A stretch of 49,580 bases of DNA, from the NCBI GenBank assembly GCA_002345545.1, contig DDVW01000039.1, positions 24,881 through 74,460 on the forward strand, written 5' to 3'. The notes beneath the pieces are model-generated. The model saw only the letters and a program-made list of their open reading frames with translations, did no database searches and was not told where the DNA came from. Made by a program: the position numbers and the translations under genes. The first letter of the stretch is position 1, and every line of letters starts with the position of its first letter. The DNA comes from Stenotrophomonas sp. UBA2302. GTDB taxonomy: Bacteria; Pseudomonadota; Gammaproteobacteria; Xanthomonadales; Xanthomonadaceae. Positions 48,423 to 49,580 of the stretch are shown here, one piece after another.

Positions 48423-49580
48423 CGGCTCCCTGCGCTTCAACTTCCCGCTGCCGCAGCGCTCGCAGCTGCGCCCGGGCGAGATCGTCGTGGATCTCTTCGC
48501 CGGCGGCGGCGGTGCCAGTGAGGGCCTGAAGCAGGCCCTGGGCATCGATCCCGCGCTGGCCTACAACCACGACAAGCAAGCCATCGGCATGCACGCCGCC
48601 AACCACCCGCTCACGCAGCACGAGCGCGACGACATCTGGCACGCGGATCCGCGCGTGGACGTCGCCGGCCGCAAAGTCGGCTGGTTCCACGCCTCGCCCG
48701 ACTGCACGCATTTCAGCCAGGCCAAGGGCGGCCAGCCGCGCAGCCGCAAGATACGTGGGCTGTCGTGGGTGGTGCTCAAGTGGGTGGGCCAGCTGCTGCA
48801 AGCCGACAAGCGCACCGGCAGCGACACCGTGCCGCGCATCATCAGCATGGAGAACGTCTGGCAAATCCTCACCTGGGGGCCGCTGGTAGCCAAGCGCTGC
48901 AAGACCACCGGCCGCGTGCTGCGCATGGACGGCAGCGTCGCCGCACCGGGCGAGCGTGTGCCGGTTGAGCACCAGCAGCTGGTGCCCGACAAGCGCCACA
49001 GCGGTCGCACTTGGAAGCAGTTCGTGCACGCGCTGGAATCGCTGGGCTACGCCGTGGAGTGGCGCAAGCTTGCCGCCCATCACTACGGCGCCGGCACCAG
49101 CCGCGAGCGGCTGTTCCTGCTGGCCCGCCGCGATGGCCAGCCCATCAACTGGCCCGAGCAGACGCACGGCAACGCCCCCGGCATGAAGCCGCTGGTCACC
49201 GCCGCCGACAGCCTCGACTTCAGCGACCTGGGCCGCTCCATCTTCAACCGCCCGCGCCCGCTGGCCGACGCCACCCTGCGCCGTATCGCCAAGGGCCTGA
49301 AGCGCCACGTCATCGACGCGGCAGAACCCTTCTTCCTCACCGAGTTCGCCAACGCCGGTAACGGCGGCCGCACCTGGTCGGGGATGGAGCCGCTGCGCAC
49401 GCAGTGTGCCGGGGTGAAGGGTGGGCACTTTGCGGTAGTGGCGCCGGTGTTGGCCGGCGTCGGTGGCCGCGCCGGACAGACGGAACCGCGCCCGGCGAAT
49501 CAGCCGCACTACACGTTCACCGCGAAGGCAGATTGCGCGCTGATCTCCGCCTTCCTCGAGCAAGCCAACGGCGGATTCGC
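48415..49580 (+). CDS. Phage DNA (cytosine-5) methyltransferase, 3' end outside window
   Basis: 388 codons are visible and the gene runs off the right edge. Motif I IVVDLFAGGGGASEG (about 23-37) binds S-adenosylmethionine. Motif IV is the variant FHASPDCTHFSQAKGG with the catalytic Cys97 where classic enzymes have PPCQ. Motif VI is SMENVWQ (146-148), and YGAGTSRERLFLLARR is motif VIII. The variant is known among phage methyltransferases. It probably protects phage DNA from host restriction or makes a lysogen-specific mark. The target sequence cannot be read. Confidence 0.85.
   Translation, partial: MADGSLRFNFPLPQRSQLRPGEIVVDLFAGGGGASEGLKQALGIDPALAYNHDKQAIGMHAANHPLTQHERDDIWHADPRVDVAGRKVGWFHASPDCTHFSQAKGGQPRSRKIRGLSWVVLKWVGQLLQADKRTGSDTVPRIISMENVWQILTWGPLVAKRCKTTGRVLRMDGSVAAPGERVPVEHQQLVPDKRHSGRTWKQFVHALESLGYAVEWRKLAAHHYGAGTSRERLFLLARRDGQPINWPEQTHGNAPGMKPLVTAADSLDFSDLGRSIFNRPRPLADATLRRIAKGLKRHVIDAAEPFFLTEFANAGNGGRTWSGMEPLRTQCAGVKGGHFAVVAPVLAGVGGRAGQTEPRPANQPHYTFTAKADCALISAFLEQANGGF

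Overview
The window is high-GC DNA from a gammaproteobacterium, most likely a member of the Xanthomonadaceae (Stenotrophomonas- or Xanthomonas-like). This rests on family knowledge of the PhoPQ/PepSY-like gene block, the DODA/LysR pair and the codon usage, not on a database search. It divides into a host segment (about 1-11.1 kb) and one prophage that starts inside dusA and runs off the right edge (about 11.1-49.58 kb, so at least 38 kb).

Host part: the start of a probable Na+/H+ antiporter (edge, minus); a DODA-type extradiol dioxygenase divergent from a LysR regulator with a dyad between them; a 974-residue membrane sensor with PAS, degenerate GGDEF and intact EAL domains; an MpaB/DUF2236 oxygenase; a two-helix membrane protein; the PhoQ-PhoP two-component pair; a PepSY-like periplasmic protein; and dusA. 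The prophage sits at the 5' end of dusA, the attachment site used by dusA-specific tyrosine integrases. The first dozen or so dusA codons and its upstream DNA are now phage-supplied.

Prophage layout (lambda-like logic with two arms). A repressor (cI, plus) and a YdaS-like Cro (minus) face each other over three 14-bp operators spaced 25 bp apart. A matching array with a strong promoter lies 3.4 kb to the right. The left arm, read leftward from the cro promoter, holds small early genes, CHC2/TOPRIM primase, VapE-type helicase, an iteron-like repeat region, terminase, a Mor-family activator, gpW, portal, ClpP-protease/major-capsid fusion, capsid cement protein, a complete lysis cassette (holin, endolysin, Rz with embedded Rz1), head-tail joining, tail terminator, tail tube, tail chaperones joined by a -1 frameshift, tape measure, distal tail proteins, J-like tip and a LamG lectin. 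The right arm, read rightward from the second promoter, is a tightly overlapping run of small accessory genes, a DHH phosphoesterase, a cupin and a cytosine methyltransferase cut by the window edge.

The parts most worth attention are these. (1) A lysogen-expressed cargo block sits between cI and the right promoter, in the position of lambda rexAB: an outer-membrane lipoprotein, a relic of a second repressor's 3' end, an unknown protein and a DUF1828/DUF1829 protein ending at a clean terminator. (2) A Mor-family gene lies inside the late operon next to two 30-bp operator-like dyads. (3) Two 62-bp promoter cassettes each drive a small gene antisense to the early operon. (4) A galactose-binding-like domain appears to be inserted into the tail-tip protein. 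No tRNA, rRNA, IS element or CRISPR array was seen.
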